Source of the DNA: Gammaproteobacteria bacterium
GTDB taxonomy: Bacteria > Pseudomonadota > Gammaproteobacteria > Pseudomonadales > Azotimanducaceae
NCBI GenBank assembly: GCA_021773565.1
Contig: JAJFJZ010000025.1
Location: 124,001 to 188,000 of the forward strand
DNA: 64,000 nucleotides
Reading direction: 5' to 3'
In this document: positions 17,017-26,346 of the stretch, one piece after another
How positions within the stretch are numbered: position 1 is the stretch's first letter
How the letters are laid out: each line of letters starts with the position of its first letter
Position numbers and translations under genes: made by a program
Notes under the pieces: generated by a model
Database searches by the model: none
Seen by the model: only the letters and a program-made list of their open reading frames with translations
Told to the model about the DNA's origin: nothing

Positions 17017-18262
17017 CCACCTCCACCTCGGGAAGTGGAAAGATCAGTTTTCTGCCAGAAAATATATTCGAGTTGACAAAAAAATCGCGAAAATGCCAGG
17101 GAAGAACCAGAAGAAAATCCGGGTTTTGCTTTAGCAGTTGTTTTTCTTCAACGATAGGGATACGGGAGCCTGGCGTAAAATGGCCAAATTTTTCCGGATT
17201 TACCTCAGCTACACTTACAATTTGTGCATCAGTAAGCCCACAATATTGCAACAGCACGTTACCCTTGGTAGACGCGCCCAGCGCATGAACACTCTGTCCA
17301 TTTTCGTTTATTTCAGAAATGCACTCGAGTAACCTGCGTTTTGTATCCGCCACCCGCTCAGCAAACTCACGATAGGGTCTTAGAGTGTTAATGCCCAGTT
17401 TGATTTCTTTTTCAAGCACCTGTGCAACCGCGGGTGCATGTTTATATCCAGAGGCCAGTTTGCGCACAGCAACAGAAAAACTGCCACCATTGATATCATT
17501 AAATTCGATGTCGGTAATACCAAACCCCACCTGATCAGCCATCCATTTTATCTGATGCAGTGCGTAGTACTCCAGGTGCTCATGGCAGGCGGTATCATAT
17601 GCATTCTGTTCCAGCATAGCGGGCAGATAACTCTGTTCAAAAACCCAAATGCCATCATCAGCCAACACTTCATATACGTCACGCATAAAAGCCATCGGAT
17701 CTTCCAGGTCATAGAGCATGGAAAATGACGTAATCACTTTAGCCTTTTTACCGGGGTACTTTCTCTCCAGCACCGTTCTGGTAAAAAAATCGGGTATTAG
17801 CTCAACATGCAGCGGGTAATATTCTTCAAACTTGGTACCAGTTGGATCAATTCCGACAAGGTGCAGTCCCTCGTCAGGATAGGCCTGGAGTGTGGTGCTA
17901 TCATTGCTGCCTATGTCTACGACGAGGTCGCCCGCATGTAGTTCAACTGTATCCTGAATGCGCTTAACTTTTTGGTGCAAATGATCCACCATGCTTTGGT
18001 TAAGCCCCGAACGGTAGCCATAGTTTTCACCGTACATTTCATCCAGATCATAGGAATGTTGTAACTGCAGTAGTCCGCAATTGCCCATATTCGCACCGTT
18101 TGGATCAGTCATACACTTAACCAGACGAAGCGGTCCACGGGAAATTTCCTGGCTGCGGCTGGCTGGAAAAACACCTGTTAACTCCTGAATACCAAGATCG
18201 AGAACTTCCTCAAGAACTGAATTTCCGCAAATGCGACATTGCTGGAGTATAGAATCAAGCAT
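17003..18262 (-). CDS. Sugar C-methyltransferase (TylC3/NovU-like, SAM-dependent)
   Basis: About 419 residues with the three-part layout of sugar C-3-methyltransferases. An N-terminal zinc-binding domain has CRICGNSVLEEVLDLG, a SAM-binding domain has LVVDIGSNDSTTLQAY near residue 115 of the domain, and the C-terminal domain has ALGASTKGNVLLQYCGL. These enzymes methylate C3 of NDP-4-keto-6-deoxy sugars to make branched sugars. I use the ATG at 18262 because AGGAT precedes it; an upstream ATG at 18352 would overlap the neighbouring gene and has no ribosome site. With two GDP-mannose 4,6-dehydratase-type genes nearby, a branched 6-deoxyhexose in the polysaccharide is likely (inference). Confidence 0.85.
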   Translation of the reverse strand: MLDSILQQCRICGNSVLEEVLDLGIQELTGVFPASRSQEISRGPLRLVKCMTDPNGANMGNCGLLQLQHSYDLDEMYGENYGYRSGLNQSMVDHLHQKVKRIQDTVELHAGDLVVDIGSNDSTTLQAYPDEGLHLVGIDPTGTKFEEYYPLHVELIPDFFTRTVLERKYPGKKAKVITSFSMLYDLEDPMAFMRDVYEVLADDGIWVFEQSYLPAMLEQNAYDTACHEHLEYYALHQIKWMADQVGFGITDIEFNDINGGSFSVAVRKLASGYKHAPAVAQVLEKEIKLGINTLRPYREFAERVADTKRRLLECISEINENGQSVHALGASTKGNVLLQYCGLTDAQIVSVAEVNPEKFGHFTPGSRIPIVEEKQLLKQNPDFLLVLPWHFRDFFVNSNIFSGRKLIFPLPEVEVVKVP

Positions 18263-18314
18263 AAATTTATCCTGGTGTGATGTTTTCTGAAATTTGTGTT
18301 TATCAATAGTGGTT

Positions 18315-19283
18315 TCAAACAGAAGATTTAGACAGTAGTTGCAGATCAGCATCTACCATCATAGTCACGATTTCCCTAAAACTGTGTGCGGGTTTCCAGT
18401 GAAGCCGGTTTTTTATCTTTTCCGGGTTCCCTACCAACTGAACAGTTTCACTGGGCCGATAAGCCTCAGCATCAGATTTAACAAAGTCTCTGTAATCAAG
18501 ATCAATATGCTGAAACGCAATCTCGCACAATTCCCTTACAGAGTGGGTTAGTCCCGTGGCAATTACATAATCGTCTGCACGCGTTTGCTCAAGCATCAGG
18601 TGCATCGCATGTACATAATCACCTGCGTATCCCCAGTCACGTTGGCTCTCCAGGTTTCCAAGGCGCAATTCATCGGCTAAACCCAGCTTTATTTTTGCGG
18701 CATGCTGCGTAACCCGCCGGGTTACAAAATGTTCACTACGACGCGGACTTTCATGGTTGTACAGGATTGCGGAAGACACATGCAAACCGTAATTTCGCCG
18801 ATAGAGTCCAAGCATTGTGTGTGCATAAAGTTTCGCCGCCCCATAGGGACTTCTAGGGTTAAATTCTGTTGATTCATCCTGCGGTGTGCTTGTGGCTTCC
18901 CCAAACATTTCCGCACTTGAAGCCTGACAAAAACGCGTAGCAACTGAATGCTGCCGTATGGACTCCAGTATCCGGGTAACAGCAATGCCATTGACTAAAC
19001 CAATTCCAACAGGGTCTGTGTACATCCCACTACCCCTTGCATGGGCCGCAAAATTGTATGCTTCCATGGGTTGATGCCTGGTAAAAATAGCATCAAGCGT
19101 GGACTGTGTATGCATATCCCACTCTTCCAGCGCAACCTGACTTGACTGAAGTGTGCGTGTTGCATCGTCTACATTGCGTGTAACACCCACTACTTCATAG
19201 CCTCTTTGAAGCAGGTATTTTGTAAGGTGAAAACCGTCCTGTCCGGTAATACCAATAATGATGGCTTTTCGTGCGCCCGACAT
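18315..19283 (-). CDS. GDP-mannose 4,6-dehydratase-family sugar dehydratase (paralogue)
   Basis: 322 residues, extended SDR fold. GITGQDGFHLTKYLLQRGYEV is the NADP-binding start, SSAEMFGE replaces the common STSEMYGK yet keeps a hydroxyl residue and the catalytic glutamate, and SPYGAAKLYAH has the Y-x-x-x-K pair. NHESPRRSEHFVTRRV and NLESQRDWGYAGDYVHAMHLMLEQ are characteristic of the GMD family. It shares the locus with a longer, more canonical GMD, so it may act on another GDP-sugar or be a reductase/epimerase variant. One base overlaps the following GT2 gene. Confidence 0.82.
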   Translation of the reverse strand: MSGARKAIIIGITGQDGFHLTKYLLQRGYEVVGVTRNVDDATRTLQSSQVALEEWDMHTQSTLDAIFTRHQPMEAYNFAAHARGSGMYTDPVGIGLVNGIAVTRILESIRQHSVATRFCQASSAEMFGEATSTPQDESTEFNPRSPYGAAKLYAHTMLGLYRRNYGLHVSSAILYNHESPRRSEHFVTRRVTQHAAKIKLGLADELRLGNLESQRDWGYAGDYVHAMHLMLEQTRADDYVIATGLTHSVRELCEIAFQHIDLDYRDFVKSDAEAYRPSETVQLVGNPEKIKNRLHWKPAHSFREIVTMMVDADLQLLSKSSV

Positions 19284-20317
19284 CAGAATTTGTAAACCCG
19301 ACGTAGCCAGCGACGCAAAGGTAGTATCGGCTGATTGTTGACTAAATCATAAATGGGCGTGTAATTTCCGCTTTGCCTGAGGCTTAAGTATAACAGCGCA
19401 ATGATATTGGCAAGAAATACCGGGAACACAGAAATCAACAAAGCCAGTAAACGAAAACCGTACTCTGGCAACTCGGAAAAATGGCGCTTGTATTGTTGAT
19501 AGGTGTAGCCATCCTTGGAACGAAACTGAAATAGTTTCATGGGTCTACGCCAGGGCTCCAGGGGAAGTACGCTGCTCTTTACCGCCTGGTTAAAATCACT
19601 AAAAGACCAAACCAGAGTCGGCCACTTAAACATCCAGATTTCAAAACTGCGGGGGGTCCACATCGCATTACCATATCGTATCTGTATAAGTGGTTGCGCA
19701 ATGATCTTGTTGTGCGCAATCGGAGCGGACTGAAAAATAACACCCACGTGAATGAAAAGGCTGCCGTAGTAGCTTTCACGATCTCTGGCGTTCCATAGCT
19801 CGCGCCTGAGTACTGTAGCCCCTATAAAAGTTAAACCCTGCATGGCATCGGTAAAAAATTCATCCCGGTTTTGCTGCGTATATACACGATCATCGGTGAT
19901 GTTGAACATGCTTTTATTAAGAACTCTGGTAAAGTCCTCGTTCCCTACCTCGGCATTTACCACAACCAGATCGTAACCCAGCCGAATTTCCTTAAGCACA
20001 GTCTGCACAGCATGGGGTACAAGCAAATCATCATCCGCAATCAGCCAGACATAATCCCCCTGTGCATATGCTACCGCCTTATCAAAATCCTGATCCACGC
20101 CCGAGTTGGTAGCTTCACAAAAATATCGAATCCGGGAACATTTCGCTTCAAAAACACTGACCTGCGCCCTGGTATCATCATCAGATGCACCATCTACAAT
20201 CACCAGCTCTACGCCTGCTTCCAACTGGCTAATTATAGAGTCCAGCGTTTGTGCAATATAATCGCCCCGGTTGTACGTAGCGATGCAAATCGAAAGCTCT
20301 ATGTTCTGCTCGCTCAA
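19283..20317 (-). CDS. Glycosyltransferase family 2 (abequosyltransferase-like)
   Basis: 344 residues. The GT-A start LSICIATYNRGDYIAQTLDSI, ELVIVDGASDDDT and the metal site DYVWLIADDDLLVP are clear. The C-terminal 60 residues hold a hydrophobic segment (LLALLISVFPVFLANIIALLYLSL) as in RfbV-type transferases, suggesting membrane association. It overlaps its neighbours by 1 and 4 bases, so it is in the centre of a tight operon from gmd to the C-methyltransferase. Acceptor and donor unknown. Confidence 0.87.
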   Translation of the reverse strand: MSEQNIELSICIATYNRGDYIAQTLDSIISQLEAGVELVIVDGASDDDTRAQVSVFEAKCSRIRYFCEATNSGVDQDFDKAVAYAQGDYVWLIADDDLLVPHAVQTVLKEIRLGYDLVVVNAEVGNEDFTRVLNKSMFNITDDRVYTQQNRDEFFTDAMQGLTFIGATVLRRELWNARDRESYYGSLFIHVGVIFQSAPIAHNKIIAQPLIQIRYGNAMWTPRSFEIWMFKWPTLVWSFSDFNQAVKSSVLPLEPWRRPMKLFQFRSKDGYTYQQYKRHFSELPEYGFRLLALLISVFPVFLANIIALLYLSLRQSGNYTPIYDLVNNQPILPLRRWLRRVYKF

Positions 20318-21390
20318 GAGAGCACCTCGTTATACAAGGTGAGATGCTCCTTGGCGATTCTTGACCATCCATGATCTGCCATATTTACTTCACCCAATTG
20401 TCCCGCATGTTTTTCAATCGCAGTCTGCATCTCTACCACGTTGCCAGGCTGTGCAAAATATACATTCCGGGATTCATCATATCCCGAAACTGAATTGGAC
20501 GTTGTTAGCACAAAGGTCCCGGATTGAACTGCAGCGTGAATGGATGTATTCCAGTCCCCTCCACCCAGCTGAAATGGGAGCACCACGGCATCCGCTACCT
20601 TTAGCAGTGCAGATACAGTCGCATCATCCATATAACCCGTAAAATCAACCTTACCCAACCACCGGGCTTGACCAGCGACCTGTTTCAGCTCATTCAAATA
20701 TTCCGACGATTTGGACTCACCTGCAACGATAATGTGGTCCAATTCCGGATTACAAACTTCAAACAGCAAATGGACTGCCTTATGCGGATAGATAAACCCA
20801 AAAAAAACGATGAGGCGCTTTTGGCCCTGCAAGTATTCCATTTTCAGCTCTGAAAGCGCTTCCGGAGATAAAGTGCACATTGGTATTGTTGCTGCACTTC
20901 TAACATATCGATACTGTTTACCCCACAAAACCCAACGAATCATCCAGTGCAACAGTTCCCTATAATCCGGCCGTACCACAACCAGACCGCCTCCGCTTAT
21001 CGCCATTGGAATTAATAGAAGCGCCCGTCGACGACTGTATGGCTCATGCCAGGTCTGGACAATTTTTTTGCCCAGAAGCCGAACAATGAGCGGGATAAAC
21101 CATGGCAACAATCCACTGGCATAACCCTGAGAAGGGAATTGCAGGTGCACAATATCCGCGTTAACCCTTCGCAACAGACGAACAAAAGTGGGTAGATCCC
21201 GAAGTGCCCAGCGATCCATGTCGCGGAATACTTCAATATCTCCATTAGTGCATTGCAGTTTGGTAGAGGAGGTCAACACGGACACACTTATGCCCTCACT
21301 CTTGTTCAGATAATCGCAAAGCATGGCACTATAATCCCCCACCCCGCATCTGTCAGGAGGGAAAGAGCCTGTTACCAGCAAGACCTTCAT
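20314..21390 (-). CDS. Glycosyltransferase family 4 (GT-B fold)
   Basis: 358 residues. KVLLVTGSFPPDRCGVGDYSAMLCDYL is a typical GT4 N-terminus with the glycine-rich donor loop. The C-terminal half has RLIVFFGFIYPHKAVHLLFE and a late region (LPFQLGGGDWNTSIHAAVQSGTFVLTT) equivalent to the E-x7-E segment, though the first glutamate is not obvious. It overlaps the neighbouring genes by 4 bases on both sides. Probable role: one sugar transfer in the polysaccharide repeat unit. Confidence 0.85.
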   Translation of the reverse strand: MKVLLVTGSFPPDRCGVGDYSAMLCDYLNKSEGISVSVLTSSTKLQCTNGDIEVFRDMDRWALRDLPTFVRLLRRVNADIVHLQFPSQGYASGLLPWFIPLIVRLLGKKIVQTWHEPYSRRRALLLIPMAISGGGLVVVRPDYRELLHWMIRWVLWGKQYRYVRSAATIPMCTLSPEALSELKMEYLQGQKRLIVFFGFIYPHKAVHLLFEVCNPELDHIIVAGESKSSEYLNELKQVAGQARWLGKVDFTGYMDDATVSALLKVADAVVLPFQLGGGDWNTSIHAAVQSGTFVLTTSNSVSGYDESRNVYFAQPGNVVEMQTAIEKHAGQLGEVNMADHGWSRIAKEHLTLYNEVLS

Positions 21391-22112
21391 GCCGCTTGTT
21401 TTTTCTGCAATACCATCCAGCCAAAAGTGTATTCCTTACCCCCGCATTTAATCGGTCGTTCGCCCGCAGCGTGTTGCATTTCTCCAGCCGGGTAAAGGCC
21501 AAACCCGCTTGCTTCTTCAAGAAAGGAATCAATTTCCGAATTAGAGAATATCGTCCACTCCATGTCAAAAAACTTAATGCCAGTGGTATCAATTTTCTCC
21601 GGCCAGTAGTCGAATGAAGCTAGAAAATAGCCATCAACCGCAAGCAGTCGGGACATTTCGGCCAATAATGCGCTCTGATTAAAACCATGCTCGATAACAG
21701 ACATGGAAGTTATCGCTGCAAATGATGCATCCTGAAAAGGCGTTTTCATGAAATCGGTGATTTCATATCGAACGGTTTCCTGGTGTGGCATATATTTTAT
21801 ATCCGGATTCAGATCAGCCCCGGTTAGGTTTGTATATCCTACTTCGTGAAGCACCATCAGAATTTCTGATGCATAACAGCCTATATCGAGAACCGCCTTA
21901 TCTCTGGAGACAAATTCTTCCAGAAACTGCAAGGTGCGCAATACGTCCCAACTTTTAACCTGGTCTCCTATGTCTACAAAATGCGCAGATCGCAGTCGAC
22001 TGATAATTTTACCAAGCACGGGCACCAGCTGAGATACCCCCCGCCGCTTTAGTTCATCTCGCGAGGCCTTGATCTGTGACTCATCTTTAAGAACTTCCAT
22101 CGACATATTCAA
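21387..22112 (-). CDS. Class I SAM-dependent methyltransferase
   Basis: 241 residues. The SAM-binding motif is KAVLDIGCYASEILMVLHEVG (Methyltransf_11/25 type), then LTGADLNPDIKY as motif II and FAAITSMSVIEHGFNQSALLAEMSRLL as the usual post-motif helix. It lies in the polysaccharide operon between a GT4 and the flippase, so O-methylation of a glycan residue or chain end is plausible, but nothing in the sequence fixes the substrate. Confidence 0.82.
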   Translation of the reverse strand: MNMSMEVLKDESQIKASRDELKRRGVSQLVPVLGKIISRLRSAHFVDIGDQVKSWDVLRTLQFLEEFVSRDKAVLDIGCYASEILMVLHEVGYTNLTGADLNPDIKYMPHQETVRYEITDFMKTPFQDASFAAITSMSVIEHGFNQSALLAEMSRLLAVDGYFLASFDYWPEKIDTTGIKFFDMEWTIFSNSEIDSFLEEASGFGLYPAGEMQHAAGERPIKCGGKEYTFGWMVLQKKQAA

Positions 22113-22119
22113 TACTCCA

Positions 22120-23604
22120 TTAAGCCAACACCAAACGCAGACGAGGTACTACCTGGCGGGTGAACAGCAAAATCACAAGAAATGCACTCACCGCCAATAC
22201 TGCAGCAAAGGCAAGGTTTACCAGATAGCTAAACGCCATAGCCTGAACCAGACTGCCGCCACCCATTACAATTAACACAGACGCCAACAACGGAAACAAT
22301 ACGTCACGAGTTAGCCATTTCATACCTTGCGCCCTAAGCAATTTTCTATGTGTCAGCCATGTACCCAACAGTAAATACAGAGCGTTTAACAGCGCCCATG
22401 AGGCAGCACCACCCACGGCACCATAATTAAGCGTTAACAATATGGTCATGGGCAGAAAGAAGCCAATAAGTATGCCGTTAATTAGCAAGGGCAGGCGTGT
22501 TAATCCGGAAGCAAGTTGCAATGCATAGGGAAAGTGCATAGCGCCATTTAGCGCTGTCCCGATAAGTAGTAGCGAGACTAGTGGGGCAACGTTTTGAGCC
22601 AGAACGGCATCCTGAGTCCACAACTGCACAACTTCGGATGAAAACATGGCAACGGCTGCAGCCAAAGGAAAAAGAGCAGCACAGAGGACCCGGGTGCCAA
22701 GTGTGTAAAGTTCGACCAGCTCCGTAGTTTTACCACTGGCAACTAGAGCAGACATTCTAGGGTAAATAATGTTGAACAAGGGCCTCAGCAATACGTACAG
22801 GCCACTCGAAATCAATACAGCTAACATGTATTGCCCGAATTCCTCAAGACTTAACAGTTTTGTTAGTACTGCCTTGTCGATCTGCATCAATAAGATGGCT
22901 GACACCGCAACCAGCGTCATACCGGCAGAAAAACCCCAGACTTCTTTCAGCTTTTGCCAGCTAAAACCTTTTCGGCCTGATCGCCCAATAACATTCCACG
23001 CTGCATAACTCATGATAATCGAGTAAACCAAACCAATAGCTGCCTGCCAGGCAAAAAACGCCTGAATTGTAGCTGAGAAAAAAGCCAATATTAGAACGGC
23101 ACCGACCGCAGCGGTACTGTTCATAACAACGTTTATAACACTGACAACCACCATTCGTTCGGCACCAATCAACGCTCCCTGATACAAACCGAGCGGCCAT
23201 CTGCACGCTATAACAACTCCAATCAAAACAGCAGAGGAGGTAACGGATGCAACTGACAGTCCCTCTGCGTTTAACCAGGATGAGGCAATATAAGGCGCAG
23301 CCAGACTGAAGCAGAGTAGAATTAGCAAACCCGTTATCCAATATATTACTGCAAGGGTGCGCATGAGCTCGGCCGCCGCACCAAGATCACCCAGACTTCT
23401 GCAACGTGCTACTTCCCTGTTAATTGTGGGTGCCAGTCCCATATCCAATAATTGGAGGATACCCTGGGAGAATGCAAAAAAACCTATCAGGCCATAGGCT
23501 TCCACGCCCAGAAAATGAATGTAAACGGGGACAGTCGCAAGTGTGACCAACATCGACCAGATGCTGCTTGTCAGCCCGGCCATAAAATTGCGCGCTAGCC
23601 GCAT
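22120..23604 (-). CDS. Polysaccharide flippase (Wzx-like, MATE/MOP superfamily)
   Basis: 494 residues with about 12-14 hydrophobic helices. FMAGLTSSIWSMLVTLATVPVYIHFLGVEAYGLIGFF is the characteristic N-terminus, and LLDMGLAPTINREVARCR is the second conserved element of Wzx-type flippases. These proteins move undecaprenyl-linked repeat units across the inner membrane. It is in a seven-gene minus-strand operon with sugar-nucleotide and transferase genes. No Wzy polymerase was recognised anywhere in the window. Confidence 0.88.
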   Translation of the reverse strand: MRLARNFMAGLTSSIWSMLVTLATVPVYIHFLGVEAYGLIGFFAFSQGILQLLDMGLAPTINREVARCRSLGDLGAAAELMRTLAVIYWITGLLILLCFSLAAPYIASSWLNAEGLSVASVTSSAVLIGVVIACRWPLGLYQGALIGAERMVVVSVINVVMNSTAAVGAVLILAFFSATIQAFFAWQAAIGLVYSIIMSYAAWNVIGRSGRKGFSWQKLKEVWGFSAGMTLVAVSAILLMQIDKAVLTKLLSLEEFGQYMLAVLISSGLYVLLRPLFNIIYPRMSALVASGKTTELVELYTLGTRVLCAALFPLAAAVAMFSSEVVQLWTQDAVLAQNVAPLVSLLLIGTALNGAMHFPYALQLASGLTRLPLLINGILIGFFLPMTILLTLNYGAVGGAASWALLNALYLLLGTWLTHRKLLRAQGMKWLTRDVLFPLLASVLIVMGGGSLVQAMAFSYLVNLAFAAVLAVSAFLVILLFTRQVVPRLRLVLA

Positions 23605-23609
23605 ACTAC

Positions 23610-24737
23610 CTACTCGTGGGCATCAGGAACGCTGTAGCCATGACGCCGTACAAGATCATCGCGCTGGGCGGCGTCATAGTCAGTCTGAATCATTTCCTCA
23701 ACAAGTTGCGAGAAGCTCACTTTGGGCTCCCAACCAAGTACTTTTCTGGCTTTACTACTGTCACCCAGCAAGGTCTCAACTTCCGCAGGACGAAAGTAGC
23801 GGGCATCGACCGCCACAATACACTTGCCCGCCGCGTCATAGCCCCTTTCCTCGATGCCCACTCCTTCCCATCTGATTTCAATGTCGAGGCACTTTGCGGC
23901 GGATTCCAGGAATTCCCGAACGCTGTACTGAACCCCGGTGGCTATGACAAAATCATCGGGTTCCGGCTGTTGAAGCATCAACCACTGCGCCTCAACAAAA
24001 TCCCTGGCATGCCCCCAGTCACGTTTCGCATTAAGGTTTCCAAGGTAAAGGCAGTCCTGCAGACCCAGTTTGATGCGAGCCAGGGCCCTTGTGATCTTGC
24101 GCGTCACGAAATTTTCACCTCTGATAGGTGATTCGTGGTTAAAAGCAATACCGTTGCAAGCGAACAAGCCATAGGATTCGCGGTAGTTAATGGTTATCCA
24201 GTAGGCATACAACTTTGCCGCTGCATAGGGAGAGCGTGGGTAGAAGGGTGTTTTTTCGGTTTGTGGAACTTCCTGCACCTTGCCATACATTTCGGAAGTT
24301 GAGGCCTGATAAAACCGGGCCTTATCGTTCATACCCAAAATACGAATAGCTTCCAGGCAACGCAATGTTCCCAGTGCATCAGAATTGGCTGTATATTCCG
24401 GCTCTTCAAATGAGACAGCAACATGGCTCTGTGCAGCCAGATTATAAATTTCGTCAGGTTGCGTTTGTTCGATAACACGAATGAGATTCGAGGAATCCGT
24501 CAGATCACCGTGGTGTAAAAAAAACCGAACATCCTTTTCATGCGGATCCCGATACAGATGATCTACCCGAATGGTATTGAACGAGGAAGCTCTGCGTTTT
24601 ATACCATGTACCACATATCCCTTGTCCAGTAGAAGCTCAGCCAGATATGCACCATCCTGACCTGTAACCCCGGTTATGAGTGCCGTCTTGCCATTCAATT
24701 TTTGTAAATCCGAATTTCCTTTGGGAATGCGAAGCAT
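23610..24737 (-). CDS. gmd: GDP-mannose 4,6-dehydratase
   Basis: 375 residues, the full length of bacterial [30 protein letters not shown] is the NADP-binding N-terminus, [11 protein letters not shown] has the catalytic Thr and Glu, and [12 protein letters not shown] has the Tyr and Lys. [23 protein letters not shown] and [26 protein letters not shown] are GMD hallmarks. It converts GDP-D-mannose to GDP-4-keto-6-deoxy-D-mannose, the entry to fucose, rhamnose, perosamine and colitose. First gene of the minus-strand polysaccharide operon. No GDP-fucose synthase or perosamine aminotransferase is seen nearby. Confidence 0.93.
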   Translation of the reverse strand: MLRIPKGNSDLQKLNGKTALITGVTGQDGAYLAELLLDKGYVVHGIKRRASSFNTIRVDHLYRDPHEKDVRFFLHHGDLTDSSNLIRVIEQTQPDEIYNLAAQSHVAVSFEEPEYTANSDALGTLRCLEAIRILGMNDKARFYQASTSEMYGKVQEVPQTEKTPFYPRSPYAAAKLYAYWITINYRESYGLFACNGIAFNHESPIRGENFVTRKITRALARIKLGLQDCLYLGNLNAKRDWGHARDFVEAQWLMLQQPEPDDFVIATGVQYSVREFLESAAKCLDIEIRWEGVGIEERGYDAAGKCIVAVDARYFRPAEVETLLGDSSKARKVLGWEPKVSFSQLVEEMIQTDYDAAQRDDLVRRHGYSVPDAHE

Positions 24738-24795
24738 AGAGGGTATAGATTAAATAACCAACCAGTTTTTACCCGTCTGGCCTGCATTGCAGTGA

Positions 24796-26268
24796 CTAAA
24801 CTCCGGCTTTTGCCAAGGTGGCGACAGCACTTTTGTCGGCACGCATTATGTTGCTTCTAAGCTGGGCCAATTCTGCATCCAACAGTTCTACGCGCCCGCC
24901 TCGTACGCGAATTCCCAGCGATTGAAACACAGCTTGTGTCTCCGGAAATATCGTGGAATTTACCCATCGCAAATATTGAATCATAAACACTCGATGGCCA
25001 GATAAATCATCCAGTTTTTGCATGAGCTCACGCCCGGACCAGGTACGCGTAGAGGGCAGACAGCAATCAGCCAGTTTGTGCAATACCGAATCCAGACTTT
25101 GCCTTCCACCCGAGAGTCGTCTCAATTCCACATCTGCCAATAAGGCTATCGCAGCACCACTCCAGTACATGCGCATTGTACGGTTTTCACCGCCGTTACG
25201 AATAGACTGTGAAAGCGTATCCCGGTAATTACTTCGGTGACCACGCACAAAACCCTTATGGAGTTTATCCCATGCCTCGCGCTCACTAAGCGTCCCTGCC
25301 CGGGCACGAAGTACATTTTGATAGTAACTGGCTACACCTTCCGAGAGCCACGCATCCTCGCGACCCACATAGGGTATTAACAGATGGCTGAACTCATGGG
25401 TAGCAGTCCAGTCATGCAAAAACTCATCCAGATCTTCAGAAGGTCTGATAAAAAACTGAACTGCTGAACCACCGCGCCGCAAAACACGGGCAAAGGGCAC
25501 CGCCGAATTGCTACTACCCATCCGACCCCGTGCTCCCTCAACAGACACAATCAACACCTGCACCCGTTGTACAGGAAATTCACCATAGGCCAGAAGTACA
25601 TGGCCCGCAACTGTTTCTATCCAGTGCATCAACTCGGACTCGCTGACTGCACGGGAACGCTCCAAACTGTCTGACTTGAGATATACAGTATCGAGCCTGG
25701 CATCACCAACCTTAAGTGGGATATTGCGGAACGGGCCAAAAGCGAGTTGTGGATCCCAACCACTCGCACTGGCCTCAGGTTGATACCGGGTGTAACTGTC
25801 ATCTGTTGGCATCCAGGGTGCCGAGACTTGAATACCCTTGGGAAGTTGAAATTGAACCACGTAATTTTGCGTGCCTTCCGGTTCAAGAAACCAAATTCCA
25901 GGATTAGACAGGATATTTTTCCCTATTCTTGAGATATCCCGACCGTCACTTCGCGCCAGGGCATGTCGCAAGCGGAAAATGTAACTTAAACAGGCATCGC
26001 GCCCCGCAATTTCTGCACCCAGTCGCACTCTGCCACCCCGGATCCTTCTTGATTGCGAGTTTAACGCCAGGGCGTCAAAGGAGCTGAGGTATTTACGTGA
26101 CGGAATTTTGAAACTGCGCACCTCTCCTGCCTCAAAACATACCCGCACATGTAGTTGTTCTACTGAATCCAGTCGGATGTTATAGACAATATCTGCCTGG
26201 GCAATGCCGCCACACACTAACAACAAAACACAGCTTATTCCCCAAATTACGATGTTAGTCAATGGCAT
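24796..26268 (-). CDS. Exported M61-like (gluzincin) metalloprotease
   Basis: About 490 residues from the ATG at 26268, chosen because it places a signal peptide (NIVIWGISCVLLLVCGGIAQA) at the N-terminus and AGAGGTAG lies upstream; an ATG at 26361 would overlap the divergent gene. The zinc site is HEFSHLLIP (H-E-x-x-H) with the third ligand in WLSEGVASYYQ, as in M1/M61 gluzincins. The N-terminal half is beta-rich, as in M61 glycyl aminopeptidases, but no PDZ domain is visible. Probably periplasmic or surface exposed. Substrate unknown. Confidence 0.72.
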   Translation of the reverse strand: MPLTNIVIWGISCVLLLVCGGIAQADIVYNIRLDSVEQLHVRVCFEAGEVRSFKIPSRKYLSSFDALALNSQSRRIRGGRVRLGAEIAGRDACLSYIFRLRHALARSDGRDISRIGKNILSNPGIWFLEPEGTQNYVVQFQLPKGIQVSAPWMPTDDSYTRYQPEASASGWDPQLAFGPFRNIPLKVGDARLDTVYLKSDSLERSRAVSESELMHWIETVAGHVLLAYGEFPVQRVQVLIVSVEGARGRMGSSNSAVPFARVLRRGGSAVQFFIRPSEDLDEFLHDWTATHEFSHLLIPYVGREDAWLSEGVASYYQNVLRARAGTLSEREAWDKLHKGFVRGHRSNYRDTLSQSIRNGGENRTMRMYWSGAAIALLADVELRRLSGGRQSLDSVLHKLADCCLPSTRTWSGRELMQKLDDLSGHRVFMIQYLRWVNSTIFPETQAVFQSLGIRVRGGRVELLDAELAQLRSNIMRADKSAVATLAKAGV

Positions 26269-26346
26269 ATCATTGTGACTACCTCTGGTGAATTTGGTTC
26301 GGCACATTGCTGGTAAATCACGGTCGTTTATGTTTTTTAGCCAAAT

